Source of the DNA: Kriegella aquimaris
Lineage (GTDB): Bacteria; Bacteroidota; Bacteroidia; Flavobacteriales; Flavobacteriaceae
NCBI RefSeq assembly: GCF_900103215.1
Contig: NZ_FNGV01000002.1
Location: 603,608-667,607 of the forward strand
Direction of reading: 5' to 3'
DNA length: 64,000 nucleotides
Shown: piece by piece, positions 46,608 through 56,916 of the stretch
Position numbering within the stretch: the first letter of the stretch is position 1
How the letters are laid out: the number at the start of each line of letters is the position of its first letter
The notes under the pieces: model-generated
The model's input: the letters and a program-made list of their open reading frames with translations, nothing else
What the model was told of the DNA's origin: nothing
Database searches by the model: none
Made by a program: the position numbers and the translations under genes

Positions 46608-47486
46608 ATGAAAAAGCTTGTTTATTTTCTGATGTTGACTATAATGGCCGGAAATCAGGTTTTTGCCCAAGTTCCCAATAAAGAGAAAAAAGCGTTAATC
46701 GAGTTTTATGACGCCACTAATGGGAAAGACTGGGTGCAAATTTGGAATCTTGATGAGCCAGTATCGACTTGGTATGGTGTCACCGTAGCGAACGGTCATG
46801 TCTCACAGATAAATTTGTTTAGAAATAATTTGGTGGGCTTTGTGCCAGAAAGCATAGGTCGGCTTGAACAGCTTGAGATTCTCAATTTGGCATTTAATTC
46901 TATTTCAGGTGAACTTCCGAAAGATTTGGTGAAGCTGAAAGATTTAAAAGTGATGCGGTTGGAAATGAATCGTTTAAAAGGCTCACTTCCTGAGGCTTTA
47001 GGTAAAATGGAGAAATTGGAAGAGCTTGTAATGTTCAATAATCTTCTAACAGGAAGTATCCCAGAAAGTATTGGAAACTTGGTTAATTTGAGAGTTCTTA
47101 ATCTATCAAGTAACTTGCTTAAAGGTATCATACCGGGTTCATTAGGTAATTTGGTGCATTTGCAAAGTTTGGGTCTTTTTGAAAATAATCTGGAAGGCGC
47201 CATACCTACGGAGGTGGGTAACCTTACAGCATTAAGGGAATTGGTTTTGGCCAATAACCAATTAGAAGGTGATATCCCTACAGAGTTTGGGCAATTGGCG
47301 AGCCTACGAATTTTGCAGATACAGAACAACAAGTTTAATTCTTTCAAAAGTTTGCAATCGATGGATGAAGCGCGATTCACGGTATTCGATTATGATAAAA
47401 AAGATGACAAGCAAAACTTTAAAGATGTTAACTTCAGCAGAACAAGAATGGCCGATACGAAGTTTGAAGATGATAATGATGAGTAG
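46608..47486 (+). CDS. Secreted plant-type leucine-rich-repeat protein
   Basis: This 292-residue protein has a signal peptide (1-20, ending VFAQ) followed by an N-terminal cap (EKKALIEFYDATNGKDWVQIWN) that resembles plant LRR N-caps. About seven LRR repeats of the form L-x-x-L-x-L-x-x-N-x-L-x-G-x-I-P (for example NNLLTGSIPESIGNLVNLRVLNL) span about 65-255. A short acidic tail ends it. LRR surfaces bind proteins or sugars; the target is unknown. There is no T9SS C-terminal sorting domain that I can recognise. It stands alone and is followed by a terminator. Confidence 0.9.
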   Translation: MKKLVYFLMLTIMAGNQVFAQVPNKEKKALIEFYDATNGKDWVQIWNLDEPVSTWYGVTVANGHVSQINLFRNNLVGFVPESIGRLEQLEILNLAFNSISGELPKDLVKLKDLKVMRLEMNRLKGSLPEALGKMEKLEELVMFNNLLTGSIPESIGNLVNLRVLNLSSNLLKGIIPGSLGNLVHLQSLGLFENNLEGAIPTEVGNLTALRELVLANNQLEGDIPTEFGQLASLRILQIQNNKFNSFKSLQSMDEARFTVFDYDKKDDKQNFKDVNFSRTRMADTKFEDDNDE

Positions 47487-47524
47487 CCAATAATTTGAAA
47501 ATTTTATCAGTTTGATAATTAATG

Positions 47525-47552
47525 AAAGGGATGCATATTGTATCCCTTTTTT
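47525..47552 (+). terminator. Terminator after the LRR protein gene
   Basis: An 11-bp stem AAAGGGATGCA/TGTATCCCTTT with one G-T pair and a 3-nt loop is followed by T (47547-47552). Confidence 0.85.
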
Positions 47553-47781
47553 GTTTCCTTTAGTGAATACACCTAGGTCGGTTTGGGGCTATTGAATTGA
47601 TTTTCAAAGTTTAAAAGAGATTGCTTGTCCGAAGGGTATAGCTTTCAATTCTGGTGAGGTTTATTTTATAATCTAAGAGATGCGCTGTCTTCTTAAACCA
47701 ATAAATATTATTTAGGATATATTTAACAAAACTCGCTTAAACTAATAGATAGTTTTGCAGTCTAACGACCAATCAACTTTC

Positions 47782-48918
47782 ATGGATACAAGAAAAATAA
47801 TCCTTTCAATTTTAGGAGTGTTATTGATAGGGGCTTCCATCTATGGGGCAATGGCTATTGTAAATAGCAAAAAAACACTAAAACCGCGTCCTGAGAAGGT
47901 AGTAAAAACAGTTTTTGTCGACACTGTGCAAAACGGTACAGTTTCAATAGTCGTTCCTGCCAATGGAAATCTAATGGCTAAACAGCGTGTTGAATTGTAT
48001 GCAGAGGTTCAAGGCGTGTTCAGAAGTGGTACCAAGCTTTTTAAAGCGGGTCAGGTGTACGACCGAGGTGAGACCATTATTCGAATTGACGCCTCTGAGT
48101 ATGCTGCTAGTGTGCAATCGGCGAAAAGTACGTTGTACAATTTAATCACCTCTATAATGCCCGATTTACGGCTCGACTATCCAGAGGTGTTTTCAAAGTG
48201 GCAAGATTATCTCAATGGTTTTGATATTAATGGAAGTACGCCTCCTTTACCAGAAATGACTTCTGAAAAGGAAAAATATTTTATTTCGGGTCGTGGTATA
48301 CTGACCAATTACTACAACATTAAGAACCTAGAGCAGCGGTTATCTAAATACCGTATTTCTGCCCCTTTTAAAGGTGTGCTTGCAGAAGCTTTAGTTACTG
48401 AAGGAACCTTGATTAGGGTAGGTCAAAAATTAGGTGAATTCATTAATACGGGTGTTTACGAGTTAGAGGTTGCCGTGAGCAAAACATACAGCGATTTGTT
48501 AAAGGTTGGCGAAACGGTCGACCTAGTCAACTTAAACGGAACAAAGAAGTATACAGGGAAAGTGGCGCGTATCAATGGAAGGGTCGATCAGGGCTCTCAA
48601 ACAATAAAGGCCTTCATAGAAGTTGAAGACGAAGGTTTAAGGGAGGGTATGTACTTAGAGGCTCATTTGAATGCCAAAGAAGAAAACGACGCGATTGAGG
48701 TAGATCGCGGGTTATTATTGGAAAACGACAAAATTTTTGTCGTACGTGATACCATTTTAGATATCATAGATGTGAAACCGGTATATTTTTCTGATAGAAA
48801 GGTAGTACTGAAAAATATACCCGATGGAATTACTATTGTTTCAAAACCAGTAGTAGGCGCCTATGCCGGAATGCTGGTCAAGGTTTTTGATGAGAGTAAC
48901 GCAAAGATCAAAGAATAA
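47782..48918 (+). CDS. RND efflux periplasmic adaptor subunit
   Basis: This 378-residue membrane fusion protein has an N-terminal membrane anchor (about residues 6-26), a beta-barrel/lipoyl region with NLMAKQRVELYAEVQGVF and ISAPFKGVLAEALVTEGTLIRVGQKLGEF, and a short alpha-hairpin. A barrel domain with GKVARINGRVDQGSQTIKAFIEV follows. It bridges the RND permease and TolC. The ATG at 47782 is chosen over a TTG 27 bp upstream. It overlaps the permease start by one base (TAATG). The pump substrate is unknown. Confidence 0.93.
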   Translation: MDTRKIILSILGVLLIGASIYGAMAIVNSKKTLKPRPEKVVKTVFVDTVQNGTVSIVVPANGNLMAKQRVELYAEVQGVFRSGTKLFKAGQVYDRGETIIRIDASEYAASVQSAKSTLYNLITSIMPDLRLDYPEVFSKWQDYLNGFDINGSTPPLPEMTSEKEKYFISGRGILTNYYNIKNLEQRLSKYRISAPFKGVLAEALVTEGTLIRVGQKLGEFINTGVYELEVAVSKTYSDLLKVGETVDLVNLNGTKKYTGKVARINGRVDQGSQTIKAFIEVEDEGLREGMYLEAHLNAKEENDAIEVDRGLLLENDKIFVVRDTILDIIDVKPVYFSDRKVVLKNIPDGITIVSKPVVGAYAGMLVKVFDESNAKIKE

Positions 48919-51900
48919 TGAGGAATATCATCTCTTATTTTATAAAGTATCATGTAGCCGTAGACGTCTTTGTTTTTACTTTCATGATTTTCGGTATAGT
49001 CGGGGCATTATCTTTAAAATCCAGCTATTTTCCACTTACTGACTCTAAGAATATAACAATTGCTATTGCATACCCAGGGGCTTCCCCGCAAGAGGTAGAA
49101 GAGGGTATTGTGCTGCAGATTGAAGATAATTTAAAAGGCCTTGAGGGTGTTGATCGTGTTACATCGACAGCTCGTGAGAACAGTGGTATTATCAATGTAG
49201 AAATCGAAAAAGGGCGTGATATAGACTTTATGCTCTTGGAAGTCAAGAATGCAGTAGATAGAGTACCTACATTTCCAACAGGAATGGAACCGTTGATTGT
49301 TTCGAAATTGGATGTTGTTCGAGAAACTATAACTTTTGCCATAAGCGGTGAGAACATACCCCTGGCTACTTTAAAGCAAATAGGTAGGCAAGTCGAGAAC
49401 GAGCTTCGTACGATAGATGGTATTTCACAAATAGAAATGAGTGGTTATCCCTTGGAGGAAATAGAGATAGCCGTTAACGAAAACAGCCTGCTAGCCTATA
49501 ATATTACTTTTAGCGAAGTCTCACAAGCCGTGGCAAATGCAAATATCTTGGTTACGGGCGGTAACATAAAAACCGACGCAGAAGAATACTTGATTAGAGC
49601 AAATAATAGGTCTTACTATGGCGATGAGCTATCTAATATGGTGGTCAGGGCAGACCCATCAGGTAGAACGATAAGGTTGAAAGATGTTGCAGTGATACGC
49701 GATCGTTTCCAAGAATCACCTAATGCCTCTTATTTTGATGGTAATCTTTCGGTAAGCGCTTCCATTACAAGTACAAATACCGAAGACCTTCTTGGTTCAG
49801 CAGAAAAAGTAAAGGAGTATATAGAAGATTTCAATCACAAGCATAATAATATAAAACTGCACGTTGTAAGTGATCGCAGTATCACACTTAACCAACGGAC
49901 ACAACTACTTACCGAAAATGCCATTGTGGGTATGATTTTGGTACTTATATTTTTATCCCTGTTTTTGAATACACGTCTGGCCTTTTGGGTAGCATTTGGT
50001 TTGCCAATTTCCTTTTTGGGGATGTTTATTTTTGCAGGATTTTTTGACGTCACCATCAACGTGCTGTCGCTTTTTGGTATGATTATCGTTATCGGTATTC
50101 TGGTAGATGATGGTATCGTGATTGCGGAGAATATTTACCAGCATTACGAAAAAGGAAAATCACCTATACAGGCGGCTATTGATGGTACTATGGAGGTCAT
50201 TCCTCCTATTGTTTCGGCAATTATTACCACCATTCTAGCCTTTTCCATATTTCTATTTTTAGATGGAAGGATAGGGGAGTTCTTTAGTGAGGTGTCCGTA
50301 ATCGTTATACTGACATTGGCAGTTTCTTTAATTGAAGCATTGATTATTCTTCCCGCTCATTTGGCACATTCAAAAGCATTGAAGACCATAGATAAGAAAC
50401 CTAAAACAGCTGCTGGTAAAGCTTTTGCCAAGTTAAGGGTCATCAACGAAATGGGTGACCGTTTTATGGTTTGGATGCGGGATAAGTTATACAGTCCTGC
50501 TCTGCGTTTCGGACTGCGTTATAAAGTGCTCATGTTCGCCTTTTTCGTAATGGCTTTGGTGCTTACTCTGGGCTCTGTTGGAGGAGGGGTGGTTAGAACG
50601 GCATTTTTTCCAAGAGTAGCAAGTGACCGAGTTTCGGTAGATCTGCTGATGCCTAACGGAACCAATGAAAAGGTGACAGATTCTATTATTTCATTAATTG
50701 AAGAGAAATCTATTATAGTAAACCAAGAGCTTACTGAAAAGTACTTGAAAGGAACTGGTAAAAAACTATTTGAAAATACCATCAAAAAAATTGGTCCGGG
50801 TTCTTCTGCAGCCTCGTTGGATATTAACCTATTGCCAGGTGAAGAAAGACCGGATGTTATTAGTTCAGATTTGGTCACCAATAGGCTTCAAGAGTTGATG
50901 GGCCCAGTGATTGGGGTAGAAAGTCTTATCTATGGTTCTGGAGGTAATTTTGGGGGTAGTCCGGTGTCGGTTTCCCTTCTAGGCAATAATATTACCGAAT
51001 TAAAAGCGGCCAAAAAGGAGCTAAAATCTGAACTTGAGAATAATGCACTACTTAAAGATGTAGCGGATAATGACCCTGCTGGTATCAAGGAAATTAGGCT
51101 TGAACTAAAAGAGAATGCCTATTTATTGGGTCTTGACCTTCGTACGGTAATGAATCAGGTTAGAGCAGGGTTTTTTGGTTCGCAGGCGCAGCGTTTTCAG
51201 AGAGGTCAAGATGAAATTAAGGTATGGGTAAGATATGATCGAGAGAATCGATCTTCAATTGCCAATTTGGATGAAATGCGTATTGAAACGCCAGACGGAA
51301 ACAAGGTGCCTTTTAAGGAAATAGCGAGCTATGTAATCGAAAGAGGAGATGTTGCTATAAACCATCTTTTAGGACAACGTGAGATTCAAGTTTCGGCAGA
51401 TATCAAGAATGAAAAAACGACAAGTGCTACGGATATCATGACTGAGATCCGCACTGTGATAATGCCTGAAATCCAATCAAAATATCCCACGGTAACGGCT
51501 TCATATGAAGGCCAAAACAGAGAGGCTAATAAAATGACTAGTTCTATACGCGTGGTTGGGTTAACCGTATTGTTGTTAATTTATATCACTATCGCGTTTA
51601 CATTCCGAAGTTTCAGTCAGCCATTGTTACTTATTTTATTGGTGCCGTTTAGTTTAACAGCGGTAGCTTGGGGCCACTGGATTCATGGTTTTCCGGTCAA
51701 CATTCTATCTATGTTGGGTATCATCGCCCTAGTGGGTATTATGGTGAATGATGGTCTCGTTCTCATTAGTAAGTTTAATGGAAACCTGCGTAACGGAATG
51801 AAGTTTGACGATGCCATTTTTGAGGCCGGTCGTTCTCGTTTCAGAGCCATATTTTTGACTTCTATAACCACCATTGCAGGTTTGGCACCACTATTATTGG

Positions 51901-52196
51901 AAAGAAGTAGACAAGCACAATTTTTGAAGCCTATGGCCATATCCATTGCGTATGGAATTGCTTTTGCCACAGTTCTTACGTTGTTATTATTGCCTATATT
52001 CTTGGCATTTAGCAATAGAATAAAAGTTACTACTAAATGGTTGAAAACGGGTGACGATGTCACTAAGGAAGAAGTCGAACGTGCCATAAAAGAACAAAAG
52101 GAGGAGCAACATATGCATGATAGACCGGCACAGACTTTAAATGGAGCTTCGGTGAAATTGAACGAGCCGGCCAAAAAAATGGAAAGTAAAGAATAG
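48918..52196 (+). CDS. RND efflux permease (AcrB/HAE1-like)
   Basis: This 1092-residue permease has twelve membrane helices and two large periplasmic loops. The proton-relay motif GILVDDGIVIAENIYQ lies near residues 395-410, and the second-half counterpart GIMVNDGLVLISKF has Asn and Asp. The N-terminal part has PGASPQEVEEGIVLQIEDNLKGLEGVDRVTS. It fits the hydrophobe/amphiphile efflux group and not the heavy-metal CusA group, since no methionine cluster was noticed. Substrates may be drugs, detergents or lipids. It is the centre of a three-gene pump operon. Confidence 0.95.
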   Translation: MRNIISYFIKYHVAVDVFVFTFMIFGIVGALSLKSSYFPLTDSKNITIAIAYPGASPQEVEEGIVLQIEDNLKGLEGVDRVTSTARENSGIINVEIEKGRDIDFMLLEVKNAVDRVPTFPTGMEPLIVSKLDVVRETITFAISGENIPLATLKQIGRQVENELRTIDGISQIEMSGYPLEEIEIAVNENSLLAYNITFSEVSQAVANANILVTGGNIKTDAEEYLIRANNRSYYGDELSNMVVRADPSGRTIRLKDVAVIRDRFQESPNASYFDGNLSVSASITSTNTEDLLGSAEKVKEYIEDFNHKHNNIKLHVVSDRSITLNQRTQLLTENAIVGMILVLIFLSLFLNTRLAFWVAFGLPISFLGMFIFAGFFDVTINVLSLFGMIIVIGILVDDGIVIAENIYQHYEKGKSPIQAAIDGTMEVIPPIVSAIITTILAFSIFLFLDGRIGEFFSEVSVIVILTLAVSLIEALIILPAHLAHSKALKTIDKKPKTAAGKAFAKLRVINEMGDRFMVWMRDKLYSPALRFGLRYKVLMFAFFVMALVLTLGSVGGGVVRTAFFPRVASDRVSVDLLMPNGTNEKVTDSIISLIEEKSIIVNQELTEKYLKGTGKKLFENTIKKIGPGSSAASLDINLLPGEERPDVISSDLVTNRLQELMGPVIGVESLIYGSGGNFGGSPVSVSLLGNNITELKAAKKELKSELENNALLKDVADNDPAGIKEIRLELKENAYLLGLDLRTVMNQVRAGFFGSQAQRFQRGQDEIKVWVRYDRENRSSIANLDEMRIETPDGNKVPFKEIASYVIERGDVAINHLLGQREIQVSADIKNEKTTSATDIMTEIRTVIMPEIQSKYPTVTASYEGQNREANKMTSSIRVVGLTVLLLIYITIAFTFRSFSQPLLLILLVPFSLTAVAWGHWIHGFPVNILSMLGIIALVGIMVNDGLVLISKFNGNLRNGMKFDDAIFEAGRSRFRAIFLTSITTIAGLAPLLLERSRQAQFLKPMAISIAYGIAFATVLTLLLLPIFLAFSNRIKVTTKWLKTGDDVTKEEVERAIKEQKEEQHMHDRPAQTLNGASVKLNEPAKKMESKE

Positions 52197-52204
52197 TCCT
52201 AAGA

Positions 52205-53566
52205 ATGAAGAGAATACTTATAAGTGGCCTATTGTTAATGGTCTTTGGAAGTCTTTTTGCCCAAGAAAATTTATTGTCAAAAGAAGAGGCCGTAAAATTG
52301 GCGCTCGAAAATAACTTCGGTATCAAGATCGCAGAAAATCAGGTGGCGATTGCCGATAACAATCAAAGTCTGTTGAACTCTGGCTATTTGCCAAGTCTAA
52401 CCGGCACTGCAGGGGCGAACTACAATGAGTTGAATAGTACGACCGGCTATCCGGGCCAATTTGATTCTGATGGTCAGGCTCGACCAGATCTTGAAATCAA
52501 TCATGCCGAATCACAGTCCTATAATGCAGGCTTGAATGTGGGGTATACCATCTTCGATGGCATGGGTCGATTTTACAATTATAAGAGACTGAAAGAACAA
52601 TACGCTTTAAGTGAGCTACAGGCTAGGGAAACCATAGAAAATACCTTACTTCAACTATTCAGTGTTTATTTTGAGGTTGCACGACTTTCGGAAAACCAAA
52701 ATGTGTTGCAACAGGCCCTTGAAATTTCAACTGATCGGATAAAGAGGGCAGAATATTCTTTTGAATATGGGCAAAACACCAAGCTTGATATTCTGAACGC
52801 CCAAGTAGATGTAACCAACGATAGCATTAACCTTTTGAATACACAACAACAATTGATGAATACCAAGCGTGATTTAAATGTGGTTTTGAATCAAAATCTC
52901 GATGCGGTCTACGAAGTCGATACCTTGATTCGCTTTATCCCCAGGCTACAATTGGATGAATTGGTGACACAGTCTAAAGAGAACAATGTCGCCATTCTCC
53001 AAACACGACGTAATATGGCTATCAATGATTATGATATTAAGGTTAATCAATCGGGATATTTGCCCACGGTCGGTTTAAATGGTTCTTATGGTTGGAATTT
53101 AAATCAAAGTGCGGCTTCTTCCTTTATTCCTGGACAGGTTATTCCTGGAAGTAATAGAAATACCCTAAATTTTGGATTGGGCGCCAGCCTAACTTGGAAT
53201 CTCTTTGATGGGGGCGGAACCTCCGTGCGTGTAAAGAATGCGAAAATTGCTTATGCAAACCAAGAACTATTTCAGAAGCAAGTGTCCTTAGAGGTAGATA
53301 GAGATATTGCCAATGCACTGGCCATCTATGAAAACCGGTTGACTATCTTCGAGATACAAGAGCAGAATGTGCTGACCAATCAAAATAATTTTGAACGTTC
53401 AAGAGAGCAATTTCAATTGGGTCGTATTACTTCCATTGAATTTCGGCAGGCCCAAATCAATTTGTTAAACGCCCAGACAAATAAAAATCTGGCGAAATAC
53501 GACGCAAAATTGGCAGAACTTCAATTACTACAGTTAACGGGTCAATTGCTAAACGTAGAATTATAA
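52205..53566 (+). CDS. TolC-family outer-membrane efflux protein
   Basis: This 453-residue protein has a signal peptide (about 1-19, ending SLFAQ), then the duplicated OEP domain with SKEEAVKLALENNFGIKIAENQV, NAGLNVGYTIFDGMGR, GLGASLTWNLFDGGG and a C-terminal NLAKYDAKLAELQLLQLTG. It forms the outer-membrane exit duct for the RND pump. It starts 8 bp after the permease stop, so it is co-transcribed. Length and repeat order are normal. Confidence 0.95.
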   Translation: MKRILISGLLLMVFGSLFAQENLLSKEEAVKLALENNFGIKIAENQVAIADNNQSLLNSGYLPSLTGTAGANYNELNSTTGYPGQFDSDGQARPDLEINHAESQSYNAGLNVGYTIFDGMGRFYNYKRLKEQYALSELQARETIENTLLQLFSVYFEVARLSENQNVLQQALEISTDRIKRAEYSFEYGQNTKLDILNAQVDVTNDSINLLNTQQQLMNTKRDLNVVLNQNLDAVYEVDTLIRFIPRLQLDELVTQSKENNVAILQTRRNMAINDYDIKVNQSGYLPTVGLNGSYGWNLNQSAASSFIPGQVIPGSNRNTLNFGLGASLTWNLFDGGGTSVRVKNAKIAYANQELFQKQVSLEVDRDIANALAIYENRLTIFEIQEQNVLTNQNNFERSREQFQLGRITSIEFRQAQINLLNAQTNKNLAKYDAKLAELQLLQLTGQLLNVEL

Positions 53567-53878
53567 GACAACTTCAGACTTTAGGTCAAATGACGTTCCG
53601 CTCTCAAGAGGAACAAAATAATTGTGGTATTCTTTTTAGCTTAGATTAATAGATGAAATCGCTGGATCTTACGGGGCATGTCACGTGATGTTTTTTGTAA
53701 TCGATTGCATTGAATTATACTATTAGGCAACTTTTTTGAATAAAAATTTTAATATTCTTGGTTTTTTGGCCATAAAATTTTCTTATTGTGTATTTTTTAC
53801 AATTATTTTTTCTACATTCGGAATTGTTAAAAAATTAACATTTAACAAAAACTAACAAATTAACTTTAACTCAAACAC
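53567..53878 (+). other. AT-rich intergenic region upstream of the SusC gene
   Basis: These 312 bp hold no gene. I see an 8-bp palindrome TCACGTGA at 53681-53688, a loose promoter match (TTG at 53786-53788, then TACATTCG at 53813-53820), and a TAACTTTA box at 53861-53868 just before the SusC ATG. No clear terminator for the pump operon is visible. Confidence 0.4.
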
Positions 53879-56800
53879 ATGCTAAGAAGAAAAATTACTT
53901 TTCTGCTGATGGCTTTTTCTATGCTATCATTTAACGCAATATTGGGGCAAGTGACCGGTACCGTAACTGACGGTAGCGGTGTTCCTTTGCCGGGTGCCAG
54001 TATTGTCGTAAAGGGAACCACCGTTGGAACTGTAGCCGATTTTGATGGAAATTATGCCATTAATGTCGATGCGAATGGAGTGCTAATTTACAGTTATATA
54101 GGCTTTAAGCCCATGGAAATTGCTGTAAATGGAAGGTCTACTGTAAACGCTTCGTTAGAAACCGATACCGGTTTGCTTGACGAAGTGGTAGTGGTGGGTT
54201 ATGGTACCCAAAAGAAAGGCGAAGTTACGGCCGCAATCGCCTCTGTGCAAGCTGAACAACTAGGTATAGTTCAGACATCAAGTACTATTGACGCTGTTAA
54301 AGGCCAGATTTCAGGGGTCGATATTCAGTCTGGTGGTGGCCGGCCTGGACAAACCTCCAGTGTTCGAATTAGAGGTCGGCGTTCTATAACGGCTTCCAAT
54401 GATCCACTTTACGTGGTCGATGGTATTCCATTAATCGATGGTTCCGAATCGATGTCTGATATCAATCCGCAAGATATTGCTTCCATGCAAATATTGAAAG
54501 ATGCCGCCGCAACGGCTGTATACGGCTCTAGAGGTGCTAACGGTGTTATTCTGGTTACAACCAACCGTGGTAGAGTGGGTAAAACGCAGGTGCGATACAG
54601 TAGTCAAATCGGTTTGACTTCTGCAACCAGATTGGTCGATATGATGAATGGAGAAGAATATGCCGCTTTGAAAAGGGAGGCGAGGCGTTCTTCTTGGAAT
54701 GGTACCATTCCGCCAGATGCCGATGTATTTTTTGACCCTATCGAATTAGTATCATTGGAAGAGGGGCGTTCAACCGATTGGCTTGATTTAGTAGTTGGAA
54801 ACGGGTATCAGACCAATCACCAGTTAGGTGTAAGCGGGGGCTCAGAGAATACCACCTTTAATTCATCTTTGGGATACTTTAAAGAACAAGGTATTATCAG
54901 CAACCAAGATTACGAAAGATTTACAGGGAGGATTAATGTAGATCACCGTATAAACGATATCTTCAAAATCGGCGCTTCTTTTATGATTTCAAATTCGGTC
55001 CAGAATTGGGGCTCGAATGCTACCATTGGAGAAGCTTTGGCGAATAATCCATTAGGTGTTCCGTACGATGCGGAAGGTGAGCTTTTATTTCTGCCAACGA
55101 ACGATGGTATACGAACCAACCCATTAAATGAATTGGTTGACGGAGCTTATATTGACGAAAGAAAATGGACACGTATTTTCGCACCCGTGTTTTTAGATAT
55201 CAATATTACTGACGGACTACAATGGAGAACCTTATTTGGCCCTGATATTCGATTGGGTAGACGAGGACAGTTTAGGGGTAGTTTGACCAATGACAATCGT
55301 GGTGGACCAGGTGATGCCTCTATCGAACGGATTGATAATTTTGCATATACCTTGGAAAACTTGTTGACCTACGATAAGTCGATCAATGCAAACCATAATT
55401 TAAAGGTGACGTTACTCCAGAGTATACAGAACTCTCGCACAGAATACTCACTGGCGTCGGTAACCGGCATACCTTATGAATCACAATCCTTTTATAATTT
55501 AGGTTCTGCGGATAATAGTCTTGCCGAATCAAGATTGACAGAATGGACGTTGACCTCTTTTATGGGGCGGTTGAACTATGACATCGCTGGCAAATATTTG
55601 TTTCAGGCCTCGTTACGTGCAGATGGCTCTTCGAGGTTGGCAGAAGGTAATATATGGAATTATTTCCCGGGTTTTTCTGCTGGATGGAGAATATCTGAAG
55701 AATCCTTTTTGAAAGAATCGTCTGTTTCTCAATTAATGCTTAGGGCTTCTTATGGAGAGGTAGGAAATACCTCTGTTGCTCCATATCAAACGGCAGGTAG
55801 GTTGGCACCTTCCACCTACGCATGGGGAGAAGCTAATGCGCTGGGTAGAGCTCTTTTTGAAATACCCAATGCTGATTTAGGTTGGGAAGTATCCAAAACA
55901 TTGGATATAGGTCTTGATTTTGGCCTTTTCAATGGCCGTGTGACTGGGGCTATAGATTGGTTCCGAACGAATACGGTAGACATCCTTTTGAACAGAAGTC
56001 TCCCATATACTTCGGGCTATGAGAGTATTCTTCAGAATATAGGAGCTACCCGTACACAAGGATTGGAATTTGCCATTAACACCAAAATTTTTGATAACCC
56101 AGATGGCTTTTCATGGAATATGGATTTCAACATTGCGGGCTATAGGGAGGAAATTGTAGAATTGGCACTCAAAGATGAAAATGGAAATTCAATTGATGAC
56201 GTTGGTAATGGATGGTTTATCGGTCAACCAATCGAGGTGATTTATGACTATGAGAAAATCGGTATTTACCAAGCCGATGAGGCTGCCCTGGCCGAATCAC
56301 AAGAGAATAAAGTGCCCGGCGAGATTCGCCTCAATGATGTCGATGGTGATGGTTTAATTACACCAAGCGATAGAAAAATTCAGGGTACTGATACACCTGA
56401 TTATTACGGGGGTTTAAACAATAAATTTTCGTATAAAGGTTTAGAATTGGGCGTTTTCTTTTATTTCCGCCAAGGACAGACAGTCACCTCTAATTTTCAT
56501 GGTGGTAACAACTCCTTATTCGCCAGATACAATAACCTGGATGTCGATTACTGGACGATTGATAACCCGACCAACGCCAACCCAAGACCGGACGAGAATC
56601 AGGAAAGCCCAAGGGATGGATCTACTTTGAGATACTTTGATAGTAGTTTTATTAAGCTAAGAAATATTTCCTTGGCTTATAGCCTGCCTAAATCGTTTGC
56701 CGAGAAATTGGGAATGGAAGAATTAAAGTTGAGCCTTTCGGGTCAAAATCTTTGGTTCATTACAGATTATGAAACCTTTGACCCTGAGGTCGCTGAGAAC

Positions 56801-56881
56801 GATAATTCTGCAGGTTCTTTGGGCAGTGGCGTAGTGCCCAGCAATAAAATGTATTCTTTATCACTAAAGGCTAGATTTTAA
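53879..56881 (+). CDS. SusC-like TonB-dependent outer-membrane receptor
   Basis: This 1000-residue receptor has a signal peptide (1-23, ending ILGQ), a CarboxypepD_reg-like domain (GTVTDGSGVPLPGASIVVKGTT, about 26-100), and the SusC/RagA hallmark LDEVVVVGYGTQKKGEVT (about 101-118). A plug domain with RIRGRRSITASNDPLYVVDG and a 22-strand barrel follow. It pairs with the SusD gene 35 bp downstream to import oligosaccharides or peptides across the outer membrane. No glycoside hydrolase or other carbohydrate enzyme is seen nearby, so the substrate is open. Confidence 0.96.
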   Translation: MLRRKITFLLMAFSMLSFNAILGQVTGTVTDGSGVPLPGASIVVKGTTVGTVADFDGNYAINVDANGVLIYSYIGFKPMEIAVNGRSTVNASLETDTGLLDEVVVVGYGTQKKGEVTAAIASVQAEQLGIVQTSSTIDAVKGQISGVDIQSGGGRPGQTSSVRIRGRRSITASNDPLYVVDGIPLIDGSESMSDINPQDIASMQILKDAAATAVYGSRGANGVILVTTNRGRVGKTQVRYSSQIGLTSATRLVDMMNGEEYAALKREARRSSWNGTIPPDADVFFDPIELVSLEEGRSTDWLDLVVGNGYQTNHQLGVSGGSENTTFNSSLGYFKEQGIISNQDYERFTGRINVDHRINDIFKIGASFMISNSVQNWGSNATIGEALANNPLGVPYDAEGELLFLPTNDGIRTNPLNELVDGAYIDERKWTRIFAPVFLDINITDGLQWRTLFGPDIRLGRRGQFRGSLTNDNRGGPGDASIERIDNFAYTLENLLTYDKSINANHNLKVTLLQSIQNSRTEYSLASVTGIPYESQSFYNLGSADNSLAESRLTEWTLTSFMGRLNYDIAGKYLFQASLRADGSSRLAEGNIWNYFPGFSAGWRISEESFLKESSVSQLMLRASYGEVGNTSVAPYQTAGRLAPSTYAWGEANALGRALFEIPNADLGWEVSKTLDIGLDFGLFNGRVTGAIDWFRTNTVDILLNRSLPYTSGYESILQNIGATRTQGLEFAINTKIFDNPDGFSWNMDFNIAGYREEIVELALKDENGNSIDDVGNGWFIGQPIEVIYDYEKIGIYQADEAALAESQENKVPGEIRLNDVDGDGLITPSDRKIQGTDTPDYYGGLNNKFSYKGLELGVFFYFRQGQTVTSNFHGGNNSLFARYNNLDVDYWTIDNPTNANPRPDENQESPRDGSTLRYFDSSFIKLRNISLAYSLPKSFAEKLGMEELKLSLSGQNLWFITDYETFDPEVAENDNSAGSLGSGVVPSNKMYSLSLKARF

Positions 56882-56916
56882 TCATGGATACATCTAAAAA
56901 AAATAATTTTAATATT

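Noticed and set aside
46796..47380. 194-codon open frame on the minus strand opposite the LRR gene
   Set aside because: It mirrors the repeat structure of the real plus-strand LRR gene and encodes a low-quality Ser/Leu-rich sequence without any family pattern.
51683..52174. 163-codon minus-strand frame opposite the RND permease
   Set aside because: The permease membrane motifs are unambiguous on the plus strand; the antisense frame has no start context or family.
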